A stretch of 64,000 nucleotides of DNA from Arthrobacter alpinus (GCF_900105965.1 NZ_FNTV01000001.1:2790001-2854000), one strand, 5' to 3'. Shown: positions 47,186 through 56,870, counted from the stretch's first letter. Program-made: numbers and translations. The notes: generated by a model not told the origin, from the letters alone.

Positions 47186-49312
47186 ATGACTGAAGCTGGC
47201 GCACCCCTGAGAATTGCCGAACAACCCGAGGATGAGTTCCTGTGGCTCGAGGACATCCACGGCGACGACGCCATGGACTGGGTCCGCGAGCGCAATGCCC
47301 GCACGGATGCCGCGTTGGTGAACACAGCGTATTCGGATTTGGAGGCGTCGGTTCTGCAGGTGCTGGACTCGGCGGACCGGATTCCCATGGTGTCCAAGCG
47401 TGGCGGTTGGTATTACAACTTCTGGCGTGACGCCCAGAATCCCCGCGGGCTCTGGCGCCGAACCACGTGGGAGAGCTACCTCGGCCCTTCCCCGAAGTGG
47501 GATGTCTTGCTGGACATTGACGCCTTGTGCGCGTCGACTGGCGAGGACTGGTTCTGGGCTGGGGCATCACTCCTGCGCCCAGCTCCAGGGGAGGAATACA
47601 GGCACGTCATGGTGGCTCTCTCCCCGGATGGTGGCGACGCCGTGGCATACCGCGAGTTCGATCTCTCCTCCCTGAGTTTTGTAGTGGGTGGCTTTGAGCT
47701 TCCCTCAGCCAAGACACGCCTTGGCTGGTTGGACGTGGACACACTGTACGTGGGCACGGACACGGGCGCGGGTTCAATGACGGAATCCTCGTACCCCGCA
47801 GCAACGCGTGTTCTGCGCAGGGGCGAAACCTTGGAGCAGCTGGCGGAGAAGGAACCTCTATTCTCCGTCCCGCTGGACCACCTGAGCGGCGGTGTCTCAC
47901 ACAGCAGCACCCCCGGATTCGAACGCGACGTTGCCTACGATGTCCTGGACTTCTTCAACAGCCGCAGCTACCTGCGAGTTGGTGAGGACTGGGTGCACAT
48001 TGAAGTGCCGGATGACATGAATGTCTCTCTGCACCACGAATGGCTGCTGCTGAGACCACGCACGGACTGGGCCGTCGCCGGAGCTGTCCATGCGGCGGGC
48101 GCTTTGCTCGTGATCGAGTTGGCCGCGTTCATGGCGGGCAGCCGGGAACTGCGGACCATCTTCGCCCCCGCGGCGGCACAGTCGCTCCAGTCCTGGAGCT
48201 GGACCAAGGATTTGTTGCTCCTGAATCTACTTTCCGATGTTTCCTCGAAGATCCTGGTGTTGGATCCAGCCGCGGGTTGGGCCGCCACCGAGTTGGACGC
48301 GTGCCCTCCACTGCATTCGGTGGACGCCTACGCCGTGGATTCCGAAGACCCGGAAGCCGGCAACGACTACTGGCTCGTCGCCACGGGATTCCTCACCCCT
48401 TCCACGGTGTACCGCGGCACGTTGGCTGTTCCCGCCGCCGGGGACAAGACCGACGGCCTGGCGACCGGTGCGGGCGCCGTCCTGGTGCGGGAGGCGCCGT
48501 CGTTCTTCACGGCGGAGAACTACAGCGTGGAGCAGCACTTCGCCACCTCGGCCGATGGCACGCGCGTGCCCTACTTCCAGGTGGGGCCAAAGGACCTGGT
48601 GCTCGACGGATCCAACCCCACCTTGTTGAGCGGGTACGGCGGATTCGAAGTGTCGCGTACCCCTGCGTACAGCGGCACAGTGGGACGCACCTGGCTGGAG
48701 CGTGGCGGCGTATTTGTGGTGGCCAACATCCGCGGCGGCGGCGAATACGGGCCAACATGGCACACGGCCGCGCTGCAGGAGAACCGGCACCGCGCGTACG
48801 ACGACTTTGCCGCAGTGGCTCGCGATCTGTCGGCACGCAAGGTGACCTCGCCCTCGAAGTTGGGGTGCGCGGGTGGCAGTAACGGCGGGCTGCTGGTGGG
48901 CAATATGCTCACGCACTACCCCGAGTTGTTTGGGGCGGTCTCCTGCGGGGTGCCGCTGCTGGACATGCGGCGCTACACAAAGTTGTCGGCTGGCGCGTCG
49001 TGGATCGCCGAATACGGTGACCCAGACGTGCCCGAACAATGGGAATTCATCAAGACGTTCTCGCCGTACCACCTGCTGCGTTCCGGTATTGAGTATCCGG
49101 CGACGTTCATTTGGACCGCCACCTCGGACGACCGTGTAGGTCCGGTGCAGGCCCGGAAGATGGCCGCACGCATGGAATCGATGGGAATTGACGTCTGGTT
49201 CCACGAGGCGCTCGAGGGTGGGCACTCAGGCGCCGGGAACAACGAACAGGCCGCGCGGTTGCACACGGCATCGCACGAATTCCTGTGGCGCGCTCTGAAC
49301 GGGAAGCTCTAA
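47186..49312 (+). CDS. S9-family prolyl oligopeptidase
   Basis: A 708-residue serine peptidase with no signal peptide, so it is cytoplasmic. An N-terminal beta-propeller (~70-430) precedes the hydrolase domain with S565 in GCAGGSNGGLLVGNM, the acid D649 in SDDRVGP and H680 in EGGHSGAGN. The region VANIRGGGEYGPTWHTAALQENR is a family hallmark. It should cleave short peptides after proline or a similar residue. It diverges from the FAD protein; the 42-bp gap holds both promoters and shows no operator. Confidence 0.9.
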   Translation: MTEAGAPLRIAEQPEDEFLWLEDIHGDDAMDWVRERNARTDAALVNTAYSDLEASVLQVLDSADRIPMVSKRGGWYYNFWRDAQNPRGLWRRTTWESYLGPSPKWDVLLDIDALCASTGEDWFWAGASLLRPAPGEEYRHVMVALSPDGGDAVAYREFDLSSLSFVVGGFELPSAKTRLGWLDVDTLYVGTDTGAGSMTESSYPAATRVLRRGETLEQLAEKEPLFSVPLDHLSGGVSHSSTPGFERDVAYDVLDFFNSRSYLRVGEDWVHIEVPDDMNVSLHHEWLLLRPRTDWAVAGAVHAAGALLVIELAAFMAGSRELRTIFAPAAAQSLQSWSWTKDLLLLNLLSDVSSKILVLDPAAGWAATELDACPPLHSVDAYAVDSEDPEAGNDYWLVATGFLTPSTVYRGTLAVPAAGDKTDGLATGAGAVLVREAPSFFTAENYSVEQHFATSADGTRVPYFQVGPKDLVLDGSNPTLLSGYGGFEVSRTPAYSGTVGRTWLERGGVFVVANIRGGGEYGPTWHTAALQENRHRAYDDFAAVARDLSARKVTSPSKLGCAGGSNGGLLVGNMLTHYPELFGAVSCGVPLLDMRRYTKLSAGASWIAEYGDPDVPEQWEFIKTFSPYHLLRSGIEYPATFIWTATSDDRVGPVQARKMAARMESMGIDVWFHEALEGGHSGAGNNEQAARLHTASHEFLWRALNGKL

Positions 49313-49437
49313 ATTCATGCGGGAACGTTCCGGCACCGTGTGATTTTGCCTCTACCCCCGCCCTCGTTTTGCTTTGTGGGGCATCTACTGGGTAAAGTTT
49401 GGGATGCTGGTTAGGGGCTTCTACCTTAGCCAGTGCT

Positions 49438-49525
49438 GGAGACGTGCCAGAGCGGCCGAATGGGCTTCACTGCTAATGAAGTGTGGGGCACAACTCCACC
49501 GGGAGTTCAAATCTCCCCGTCTCCG
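49438..49525 (+). tRNA. tRNA-Ser (anticodon GCT)
   Basis: An 88-nt class II tRNA. The acceptor stem is GGAGACG/CGTCTCC, the anticodon loop CTGCTAA gives GCT, the variable arm is long, and the T-arm has GTTCAAATC. CCA is not encoded. Confidence 0.95.
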
Positions 49526-49529
49526 CAGT

Positions 49530-49574
49530 AAAAATGCGCTCCCTGATGATTCATCGGGGGGCGCATTTTTTGTT
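49530..49574 (+). terminator. Terminator after tRNA-Ser(GCT)
   Basis: AAAATGCGCTCCC pairs with GGGGGGCGCATTTT around ~12 nt, with one mismatched step, and runs into TTTTTTG. Confidence 0.85.
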
Positions 49575-49689
49575 TGCCCAAGCGTGGGCTGTGGCATCGG
49601 CAGCGAATCAAGCCGCCAACGGCTGCATGATTCGTCACACGGGCCAGCATTCCACGTCCATTCAAACATCAGACCATTAGACTTGGCGC

Positions 49690-50361
49690 ATGGCCGTAAC
49701 TGACGAAGCAATTACAAAAATCAAGGACATGATCATTTCCGGCGAGCTTTCCGCTGGGGACCGGTTGCCGCCGGAGAAGGAGCTCAGTGAGAAGCTGGGC
49801 CTGTCCCGCAGCTCCTTGCGTGAAGCCGTCAAGGCTCTTGAAATCATCAAGGTTCTCGACGTGCGCCGGGGCGACGGCACCTACGTGACCAGCCTGGAGC
49901 CCAAATTGCTCACGGAGGCCATGACGTTTATTGTGGATCTTCACCAGGATGAATCCATTATGGACATCTTTGAAGTTCGCCGGATCCTGGAACCCGCCGC
50001 CGCTGCCATGGCCGCCGGACGCATCACGGCCGAAGAAATCGCCGCACTGCGAGCCACCATGGAAAACATCGACGATTCAACCAGCGTTGAACAACTCGTT
50101 GAGCACGATCTCATCTTCCACCAGCTCATTACCTCCGCGGCGAACAATTCCTACCTCGCCAGCGTTCTGGACGCGCTCTCCAGCAGCACCGTCCGGGCCC
50201 GGATCTGGCGCGGCCTCACACAAGAGAAGGCTGTGGACCGCACGCTCTCCGAGCACGCGTCCATCATCGAGGCCCTGGAGCGCGGGGACGCCGAACTGGC
50301 CAAGGCCCTGCTGACTGTGCACATCAGCGGCGTTGAGCACTGGCTCCGCCAGGCGTTGTAG
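49690..50361 (+). CDS. FadR-type GntR transcriptional regulator
   Basis: A 223-residue regulator. Its N-terminal winged helix (1-~75) has RLPPEKELSEKLGLSRSSLREAVKALE. A C-terminal FCD ligand domain follows (~85-215), with the metal-binding pattern DIFEVRRILEP, HDLIFHQLI and HASIIEALERGD. It should respond to a carboxylate or sugar acid. No obvious target adjoins it. A candidate shared 10-mer with the fucose-type operon promoter is noted in the findings. Confidence 0.88.
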   Translation: MAVTDEAITKIKDMIISGELSAGDRLPPEKELSEKLGLSRSSLREAVKALEIIKVLDVRRGDGTYVTSLEPKLLTEAMTFIVDLHQDESIMDIFEVRRILEPAAAAMAAGRITAEEIAALRATMENIDDSTSVEQLVEHDLIFHQLITSAANNSYLASVLDALSSSTVRARIWRGLTQEKAVDRTLSEHASIIEALERGDAELAKALLTVHISGVEHWLRQAL

Positions 50362-50440
50362 ACGCGAAACACCCCTCACCCCCAGCTCACCGCATCTCAC
50401 CGGGCTTGCCACACTAACTAGTTAGACATACGATCTAGCT

Positions 50441-50803
50441 ATGAGTTCATCATCAGAAGAGCTGTGGCCCGGGGATTGGAACCGCGCGTCCTTGGGATTG
50501 TGCGCACTCCAAGCACTTAAGGACGGCCCCAGCTATGGTTACGCCATCATCACCGCGTTCGAGCGGGCGGGCCTTGGAACATTCAAGGGCGGCACCCTGT
50601 ACCCACTCCTGACCCGCTTCGAAACGGCCGGCTGGGTCGAGGTCGAATGGCGGGCAGGCGAAAGCGGCCCGGGTAGAAAGTACTTCTCCCTGACCCCGGC
50701 CGGCGTGCTCGAGCTCGAACAGCAACGCAATCAATGGCTTGCCTTCACCCAAAGCACGACGGCGTTTCTCGCCGACGACAGCAACCGAGGAGTTTCGCTA
50801 TGA
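50441..50803 (+). CDS. PadR-family transcriptional regulator
   Basis: A 120-residue protein with the PadR winged helix: LCALQALKDGPSYGYAIITAFERAGLGTFKGGTLYPLLTRFETAGWVEVEW, then the wing GRKYFSLTPAGVLELEQQR. These repress neighbouring membrane or efflux genes. Its stop overlaps the start of the next gene, as is common for PadR-DUF1700 pairs. A near-palindrome TAGTTAGACATACGATCTA lies just upstream. Confidence 0.88.
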   Translation: MSSSSEELWPGDWNRASLGLCALQALKDGPSYGYAIITAFERAGLGTFKGGTLYPLLTRFETAGWVEVEWRAGESGPGRKYFSLTPAGVLELEQQRNQWLAFTQSTTAFLADDSNRGVSL

Positions 50804-51537
50804 CCAAGGAGCAAACGATGAAGACCGCCACTCACAAGAAATGGCTCGATGAGCTGGCCTTGGAGCTGCGTTTGAACGACGTCCCCGGAAAGTCGATCGG
50901 GGACGCCCTTGCCACAGTTGAGGAGTTTCTTGCCGATTCCGGCCAGTCCCCCGAAGCGGCCTTTGGCACGCCCCGCGAGTATGCTGCACGGCTCGCCGCC
51001 GAGGGCGGCCGGCCCTCCAGAAAGGGCATGCGTGGGACCATCGCACTCAGCACCACCAGCCTGCTCGCGTTCCTTGTATTCACTGCGGCCCTGACCCCAT
51101 CGCCCAACGGAGGGCAGATGCTTATTAGCGGATGGCAACTGGCCAGCATGTTGGTTTTGGCCGCCCTCGTGATTTCCCTGCCGCTCTATCTGACTCACCT
51201 GCTCCGGCACCTCTGGGCATTGATTGCCGTGCCTGTCGTTGGGTCGGCCGCAGGCGTGCTTTCGGCCGTACTGACCCCGAAGTCAGCCGATGACGCGTTT
51301 CTGGCACTCCCGCCGGCGCCGATCCTGCTGATCAGCGCCGCCCTGATACTTGCCCTGTCGATAGTCGGCACCATTATTGTTGTGCGCGGGGAACCGGATC
51401 CGGTAGTCAGCCCGCTGGACTCCACCCCCGCCCGCGCATGGAAGGCACGCTGGTTCGAGATCCTCACCCAGTGGCTGTTCCCTATCATCGCCGCACTCAT
51501 GTTTGGCCTCACGGCGATGATCAAGGCCGGGTCCTGA
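50800..51537 (+). CDS. HAAS/DUF1700-like membrane protein coupled to PadR
   Basis: A 245-residue protein. The N-terminus (~residues 10-70: KKWLDELALELRLNDVPGKSIGDALATVEEFLADSG) resembles the HAAS signalling domain, which recurs with PadR regulators. At least five membrane segments follow, with a proline-rich loop at its end. The ATG overlaps the PadR stop (ATGA); an ATG at 50818 is also possible. It is presumably regulated by PadR. The function is unknown. Confidence 0.7.
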   Translation: MTKEQTMKTATHKKWLDELALELRLNDVPGKSIGDALATVEEFLADSGQSPEAAFGTPREYAARLAAEGGRPSRKGMRGTIALSTTSLLAFLVFTAALTPSPNGGQMLISGWQLASMLVLAALVISLPLYLTHLLRHLWALIAVPVVGSAAGVLSAVLTPKSADDAFLALPPAPILLISAALILALSIVGTIIVVRGEPDPVVSPLDSTPARAWKARWFEILTQWLFPIIAALMFGLTAMIKAGS

Positions 51538-51940
51538 CCGCGCCGAACACCTCTGGCCGGTAACGGCGCTAGCTGTAGAGCGCCGGCGTGGACCCCAGAA
51601 TCGCCGCCGCTCTAATCCCAATGCGTTGGCCTGCACGCCAGCTTCACAGCAGGCGGCGGTGGCGTAGCCACCCCAAGCTGACGAACCTGCGATTTCCATG
51701 CCGCCGGGACACCGGAAACGGTTGCGATCAGGAGCTTTGGGCGAAAGAAATCCTCGCCGTAAGCAGACATGTTATTGGACGCACTGAGTATGACCGGTCA
51801 CCCACCCCGTGGCAGTCTTGCAGCTGGCCTCGGCCTGTGAAATCCCTGCCGTCATCCACAAGGGAGGCACCGGCGTCGGACGCTGCCTTGGCCGGGACAC
51901 TTTGGACCAGGCGTGACGATGGCAATCCCAACTCCGGCAC
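51538..51940. other. 403-bp gap with no supported gene
   Basis: Between the PadR-linked membrane protein and the heparinase-like gene, only short frames occur. On the minus strand a frame near 51730-51940 gives readable peptide (PAKAASDAGASLVDDGRDFTGRGQLQD), which may be a remnant of a lost gene. I see no terminator with a T-run and no tRNA. Confidence 0.5.
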
Positions 51941-53674
51941 TCAGCCCCTGTTTTCCCCGGCCACACCATGACCGCGCACGCTCACGTCGATACTGAACCT
52001 GCCCGGAGAATTGCCGGTGAGGTAGGCGTGGCGGCCCGTCGTGGCATCCGTTGCGCCGAGAAACTCATAATCTTCACCCGGTGAGTATCCCGGCGCAACC
52101 GCTTGATTTCGGGCAGCATCTGAGGTGACCACCAATTCCGTCTCGCCAATACGGTAGACACCTGAACCATCAACAAAGTGCACGTCCCGGGAAGAAAGCG
52201 GGAGCCCACCGAGAAACGTGCCGTCCCCCCGAAAGGTAAGTTCGAGGACCCAAGGAGCCTTTGGGCCGGTCATGTCGATATCGATGTGGGCCCCGGCGTC
52301 TGTGGGTGTCACAACGATCTCGGTTTCCAGCTGGATCCGGTCACGCTCCCGCCGGGAGAAAGACATGGCAGCATGGAACCTGCCCTCGTCCTCCAACTGG
52401 TATTGTCCTTTGGTGCTGCGTTCGGACTCGGCAAGGGGCTGGTAGTAGCTGGCCCCAACCGCTTCACTCAGCGCGTAGCTCTCACCTCCCTCCCGGACCG
52501 TGAAGCCCGAGGCCCGAAATGGCCCGAGCCCAAAGAAGGTGCGCGACAGTCGGACAGCGTCAAGAACAGCTTCACCTGCAAACAGCCGCATGAACGTCGG
52601 GTTATTTGCCAAGCCCGAACGTACTCTGCCCGCCTGGGCATAGTCCGATCCTCCGTAGACTACGATCGTCCGCTCCGGTCGAGCGTCCACGGCAAGTTTC
52701 GAGTCAGGCCACAGCGACCGCCTGTGGGTTTCCGGGGCCTCACATGCTGGCAACTTTTGCGACAAGCCAGGGTTGAGCAGCAACTCCGCGATGATGGTTG
52801 ACGCTCCGTCCAAGCCCGCCTCAAGCGCCTGTTCGGCCGCCCAGGAAAAATCACCACGTTGCCGCTCTATGGCGAACCGCCTATACGCCACCAGATAAGG
52901 GGACAGAGAGAAAGCGTCATTCTGATCCTGCCGGCGCGAGTGCACGGTTTCAACCATGCGGTCCGGCAGGATCAATTCGAGAGTGCTTGCAAGGTTGACC
53001 TCCACCACTTCATGAAGATCCGGCCGCTGCAGGACATCCCCAATAAGTATCAGGGACGGGTTTGAAACATGGGCCGCGTAATTGGCCGACCGCTCCGAAT
53101 AACTCCCGTCCGCATTTACATCAATGCCTTCGGCCAACCACTCGAGAATACGGTCATAAAGCTGAGGAGAGGGTCGGCGTCGATATAGTCTCGCAAGGGC
53201 TGCACTCAGCTCCCAGCGGTGGTTTGGGGTATGGATCCCGCCGGCGACGAGCGCCGGCTCCGCTGCATCCGCAATCACCTCGAGTGCCTTTTTCACCCGG
53301 TTGAGCATCGGGGTGCTGCCCAGCGATTCAGCACGGCAAATGACCTCAATGGTGTCGCACACATCATTCACGGTGAACGCCGAGTCGGGCGGCGATGAAA
53401 CATTGTCACCGCCATAGAACAAGCCATTTGGCGTTTGAAGGTCACGCAACGTCGAGGCAAGAGTCAGCGCGGCGGCCAACAACTCAACATTCTCGTGATA
53501 GCTGGATCCACCGAAAAGGTATGCCCCAACCAAGAGCTTCATGCGATCCATCAACTGCCTATGGGCCCAACCATTGAGGCCCTGTGGAACCTCAGCCAGT
53601 GTCTGTTCAACGGCTGTGTCGACCGCAGTGCCTACAGCCGCGAGGAATGGCATGTCCACATCCGCTGGCCTCAT
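51941..53674 (-). CDS. Heparinase-like toroid enzyme of unknown substrate, in sugar ABC operon
   Basis: A 577-residue cytoplasmic protein (no signal peptide). The N-terminal ~320 residues are helical, with the NHRWELSAALARLYRRRP motif of an (alpha/alpha) toroid. The C-terminal ~250 residues are beta-rich (ETEIVVTPTDAGAHIDIDM, LTFRGDGTFLGGLPL). That pairing resembles polysaccharide lyases of the heparinase/hyaluronate-lyase kind, but I cannot fix a family or substrate. The ATG overlaps the MalG-like stop (ATGA), so it is translated with the transporter and probably handles the imported oligosaccharide. Confidence 0.65.
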   Translation of the reverse strand: MRPADVDMPFLAAVGTAVDTAVEQTLAEVPQGLNGWAHRQLMDRMKLLVGAYLFGGSSYHENVELLAAALTLASTLRDLQTPNGLFYGGDNVSSPPDSAFTVNDVCDTIEVICRAESLGSTPMLNRVKKALEVIADAAEPALVAGGIHTPNHRWELSAALARLYRRRPSPQLYDRILEWLAEGIDVNADGSYSERSANYAAHVSNPSLILIGDVLQRPDLHEVVEVNLASTLELILPDRMVETVHSRRQDQNDAFSLSPYLVAYRRFAIERQRGDFSWAAEQALEAGLDGASTIIAELLLNPGLSQKLPACEAPETHRRSLWPDSKLAVDARPERTIVVYGGSDYAQAGRVRSGLANNPTFMRLFAGEAVLDAVRLSRTFFGLGPFRASGFTVREGGESYALSEAVGASYYQPLAESERSTKGQYQLEDEGRFHAAMSFSRRERDRIQLETEIVVTPTDAGAHIDIDMTGPKAPWVLELTFRGDGTFLGGLPLSSRDVHFVDGSGVYRIGETELVVTSDAARNQAVAPGYSPGEDYEFLGATDATTGRHAYLTGNSPGRFSIDVSVRGHGVAGENRG

Positions 53675-54573
53675 TCCTTCAATCCTGCATTGATGTCGGC
53701 ATTCATGACGTATTTCTGGAAAACAATGAAGAGCAGGACGAGCGGAAGGATGGAAATAACGGAGGCAGACAACAGCACAGACCAGTTGACGTTATCCGCC
53801 CCCACGATCGATTGGATGGCGATCTGCAGCGTGAATTTGCCTGGGTCATTGATGACGATGAGCGGCCAAATGTAATCATTCCAGCGCCATTGGAAAGAAA
53901 AAATCGCCAAGGTGACGATAATGGGCTTGGCGATGGGAATCATGATGCGGGCAAAGATTCCCAACTCACTCGCACCGTCAATTCGGGCAGCTTCAACCAG
54001 CGAGTCCGGGACTGTGACAAAGAACTGGCGAAACATGAGGATTCCCGTTGCCGTGATGATTGATGGAACGATCAACCCTGCCAGCGAATCGTAAAGCCCG
54101 AGATCTCGAATGACAAGAAAAGTTGGTGAGAGGATTACTTCCGTCGGAAGCATGGTGGTGGCAAGAATGCAGACAAAGAAAACCTTCAACCATGGGTTCT
54201 TGTACTTAGCGAGCGCGTAGCCAGTGCAGGCACTGGCTACAACCGTCAGAATGGTGGTAATGACGGCGACGATGGTGGTATTCAAGAAGAATTTGTAAAA
54301 GTCGTAGCTTTCCCAGGCTTGGCTGTATCCGGTCACATCCCAGGATTCCGGAAACAGCGTCAGCGGGTAGGAAAAGAGGTCGCCGGCGGGTTTAAACGAA
54401 CTCAGGGCAAACCACAGGACCGGGAAGCCAAACGCCACGGCCATAATCCACAGGACAGTGGATGCCGCGACAGCCTTGGTGCGTTCACCGGAACCGCGCA
54501 AAGCCGGCCGTGTCGATAAAGGCGCAGTGGGCTTGGTCTGCCCAGCTGATTTCTGACGAGTCATGTTACTCAT
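53671..54573 (-). CDS. Carbohydrate ABC permease, MalG-like
   Basis: A 300-residue inner-membrane permease. It has six predicted helices and the EAA loop VEAARIDGASELGIFARIMIPIAKP. I use the ATG at 54573, with GGGAG 8 nt upstream; a TTG at 54579 overlaps the upstream stop. It forms the pair with the MalF-like protein. It needs an ATPase encoded elsewhere, since none is in the operon. Confidence 0.9.
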   Translation of the reverse strand: MSNMTRQKSAGQTKPTAPLSTRPALRGSGERTKAVAASTVLWIMAVAFGFPVLWFALSSFKPAGDLFSYPLTLFPESWDVTGYSQAWESYDFYKFFLNTTIVAVITTILTVVASACTGYALAKYKNPWLKVFFVCILATTMLPTEVILSPTFLVIRDLGLYDSLAGLIVPSIITATGILMFRQFFVTVPDSLVEAARIDGASELGIFARIMIPIAKPIIVTLAIFSFQWRWNDYIWPLIVINDPGKFTLQIAIQSIVGADNVNWSVLLSASVISILPLVLLFIVFQKYVMNADINAGLKE

Positions 54574-54575
54574 GT

Positions 54576-55501
54576 TCAAGCTCCCTTGCGTTTATTGACC
54601 CACAGCTGCGCGAGAGCAATGACCATCAGGATTACCATCAAGATCATGGACGCCGCACTCGCGTATCCGATTTGACCGTTCTGAAATCCAGTGCGGTAGA
54701 TGTACTGAACCAACAAGTTGTTCTCAGTGCCTGGCCCGCCATTATTAAGCGCCTGGATCATGGCGTATTCCTTTACTGCGCCAATCGTTGACAACAAGAT
54801 AACGATGAACGACGTCGGGGCAATGCTTGGGAGCGTGATGTGTTTGAACTTCGCCCACGATCCGGCTCCATCAAGTTCAGCGGCCTCATAATAGGCCTGC
54901 GGCACATTCTTGATTGCCGCGATAAACAACAGCATGTTGAATGCGGTTCCTGCCCAGGATGCCGCAAAAACAACCACAATCAGTGATATGTCTGCATTGG
55001 ACTGCCAAGGAACGGGTGCTCCACCAAGACTTGCGATCAGGAAATTCACGAGACCGAAGTTCTCGCCGAACATCCAGCGCCAAATTACGCCGGTAACGAT
55101 CGGCGAGATCAGCCACGGAATAAAGAACACCACGCGGGCGATGGTCTTTCCGACAGCGTATTTGCTGACAAGGAGCGAGGCGATGGCGAGCGAAATAATG
55201 TAGCTGAGGGGCACCGCCATGACAGCAAAAAGCAGCGTCCGTGTCAGCGCTTGGTAGAAAGTGGGATCCGCCATGAGCTGGGAGTAGTTATCGAGTCCGA
55301 CGAAATCGGCGTCACCCACACCCGTATAGTCCGTAAAAGAGTAAATCAACCCGATGGCGCCCGGCCAGGCAAAGAACAAGGCGAAGAGCAGTAGATTTGC
55401 AGAGATAAGTATTAGCGGTGCCAGAGAGTACCTATTGGACGTCTTGGAACGCCCCGAGTCGCCTTGGTCCGCGCCAGTAGGCTCACGGTTTGGTTGGCCA
55501 C
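54576..55501 (-). pseudogene. Carbohydrate ABC permease, MalF-like, frameshifted near its start
   Basis: The main frame encodes a permease whose first helix (NRYSLAPLILISANLLLFALFFAWPGAIG) begins upstream of any canonical in-frame start; the only one is TTG at 55379, inside helix 1. A GTG at 55499-55501, with GGAGG upstream and next to the binding-protein stop, opens another frame (MANQT). One extra C at the CC (plus GG at 55487-55488) joins it to REPTGADQ, and 926 nt + 1 = 309 codons. The EAA-loop region is near residues 190-215. So it reads as one base short, as in the iron-type genes. Confidence 0.75.
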
Positions 55502-55504
55502 CTA

Positions 55505-56812
55505 TTACTCGCCTCCGACTTGTTTGTCATACCCGGCGATGATGTTCGCAAGCGTGGTCTGGGCGTCCTGCTGCCCGTTGATGTAAGCCCCCATCTGCGA
55601 AACGGTGGGGTCATCAGCGAGTGCCTTGCCATTCAGAGCCCACTGAACCTGGGCCTCCGCGAAGGATCCCGAGATGGGATCCGCCAGCTCGATCTCACGG
55701 TTGTACAGCTCGAATCCATCGAGGGCCGCCTTGGACTCGAACGGATAGGACAGGTCAAGCCCGGTTTCCACGGAGAGGAAGCCGTTGGTCTCCGCAAGGA
55801 CTTTGTAATTCTCCGGAGCATACATCCAGGCAACGAAATCATGGGCTGCCTTGCCCTTCGCATCTGAGTTGTCGAAGGCGACGGTAAGACCCCCATAGTT
55901 CAAGTCAGTTGCGTGCACGGGCTGCGCCGGAGACGGAACGGCGGCCCACTTGAAATTGGTGATGGTGCTCTCGAAATCTGCAATCTGCCAAACCCCTGAG
56001 AAGTAGGCCGCCACTTGACCACTCTTAAAGAGTGCGTTCGCGTCCGCTCCGCTGGTCCACACGGATTTTGGCATGATGGCGTCGTCGTTCATCTTCTTGA
56101 ATGTCTCGTAAATGCCAACCGTCTTGTCGTTGGAGGCGAACGAGCCGCCCGTACCCTGAACCGCGTTGCCGCCCATCTGGTATTGGAAGGCTCGTAGCCG
56201 TGACGGCGATGAATCAAAAGTCAGGTTGTATTTTGCGCCGGCAGAATTGCGAACCTTGGTTGTCGCTTCAAGAAATTCGTCCCACGTCCAGGTGTCTTTG
56301 GGGTCGGTCGGGTAAGTTACGCCAGCGGCCTCGAACAGACTCGCATTGATGAACATTCCGGATGCCGTCACATCGGAAGGAATGCTCATCACGCTCCCAT
56401 CGCTGTCGGTGATAACAAGGTCCTTATTGATCTTGTTTGCCTCATTGTTCACAATGTCGGCGAGATCCATGGTTGCCTTGGTCCAGATTGGATCGATACT
56501 TGCTACACGGGCCACGTCAGGAAGATCGTTGGCCTGGGCAGAACTGCGGAGCTTGGTGGCATAACCGTCGTAGGGGATGTTCACTACATTGATCTTTGTG
56601 CCTGTTTTCTCTTCGTAGGCCTTGGCAAGCTGGTCGTATCCTGCCTGCTGCTCCACACTCGTCGAGATCCAAAATGTCAACGATGAGGCGTCTCCGCCTG
56701 AGCCGCTCGAGCAGGCGGCAAGGCCGGTGACCATAGCCATAGACGTTAGAACTGCAGCCGATTTGAGCACAGATCGACGGGATACCGAGGGGCTGAGAGG
56801 GCTTGATTTCAT
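55505..56812 (-). CDS. Carbohydrate ABC substrate-binding lipoprotein
   Basis: A 435-residue extracytoplasmic solute-binding protein of family 1. The N-terminus has RRSVLKSAAVLTSMAMVTGLAAC (twin-Arg-like start, lipobox LAAC). The mature part contains NVVNIPYDGYATKLRSS and DTWTWDEFLEATTKV, typical of this class. It probably binds an oligosaccharide handled by the heparinase-like enzyme downstream. It is the first gene of the operon. Upstream lie three AGGAC boxes and a LacI-like palindrome. Confidence 0.9.
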   Translation of the reverse strand: MKSSPLSPSVSRRSVLKSAAVLTSMAMVTGLAACSSGSGGDASSLTFWISTSVEQQAGYDQLAKAYEEKTGTKINVVNIPYDGYATKLRSSAQANDLPDVARVASIDPIWTKATMDLADIVNNEANKINKDLVITDSDGSVMSIPSDVTASGMFINASLFEAAGVTYPTDPKDTWTWDEFLEATTKVRNSAGAKYNLTFDSSPSRLRAFQYQMGGNAVQGTGGSFASNDKTVGIYETFKKMNDDAIMPKSVWTSGADANALFKSGQVAAYFSGVWQIADFESTITNFKWAAVPSPAQPVHATDLNYGGLTVAFDNSDAKGKAAHDFVAWMYAPENYKVLAETNGFLSVETGLDLSYPFESKAALDGFELYNREIELADPISGSFAEAQVQWALNGKALADDPTVSQMGAYINGQQDAQTTLANIIAGYDKQVGGE

Positions 56813-56870
56813 CTTTGAGATCTCCTGTGAGGGGGTCCGTGCGGAACACCAGTGGTCATTCAGAAACTAA

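Noticed and set aside
28902..49525. tRNA genes as attachment sites of integrated elements
   Set aside because: No integrase, direct repeat of the tRNA end or foreign base composition lies near any of the three tRNAs.
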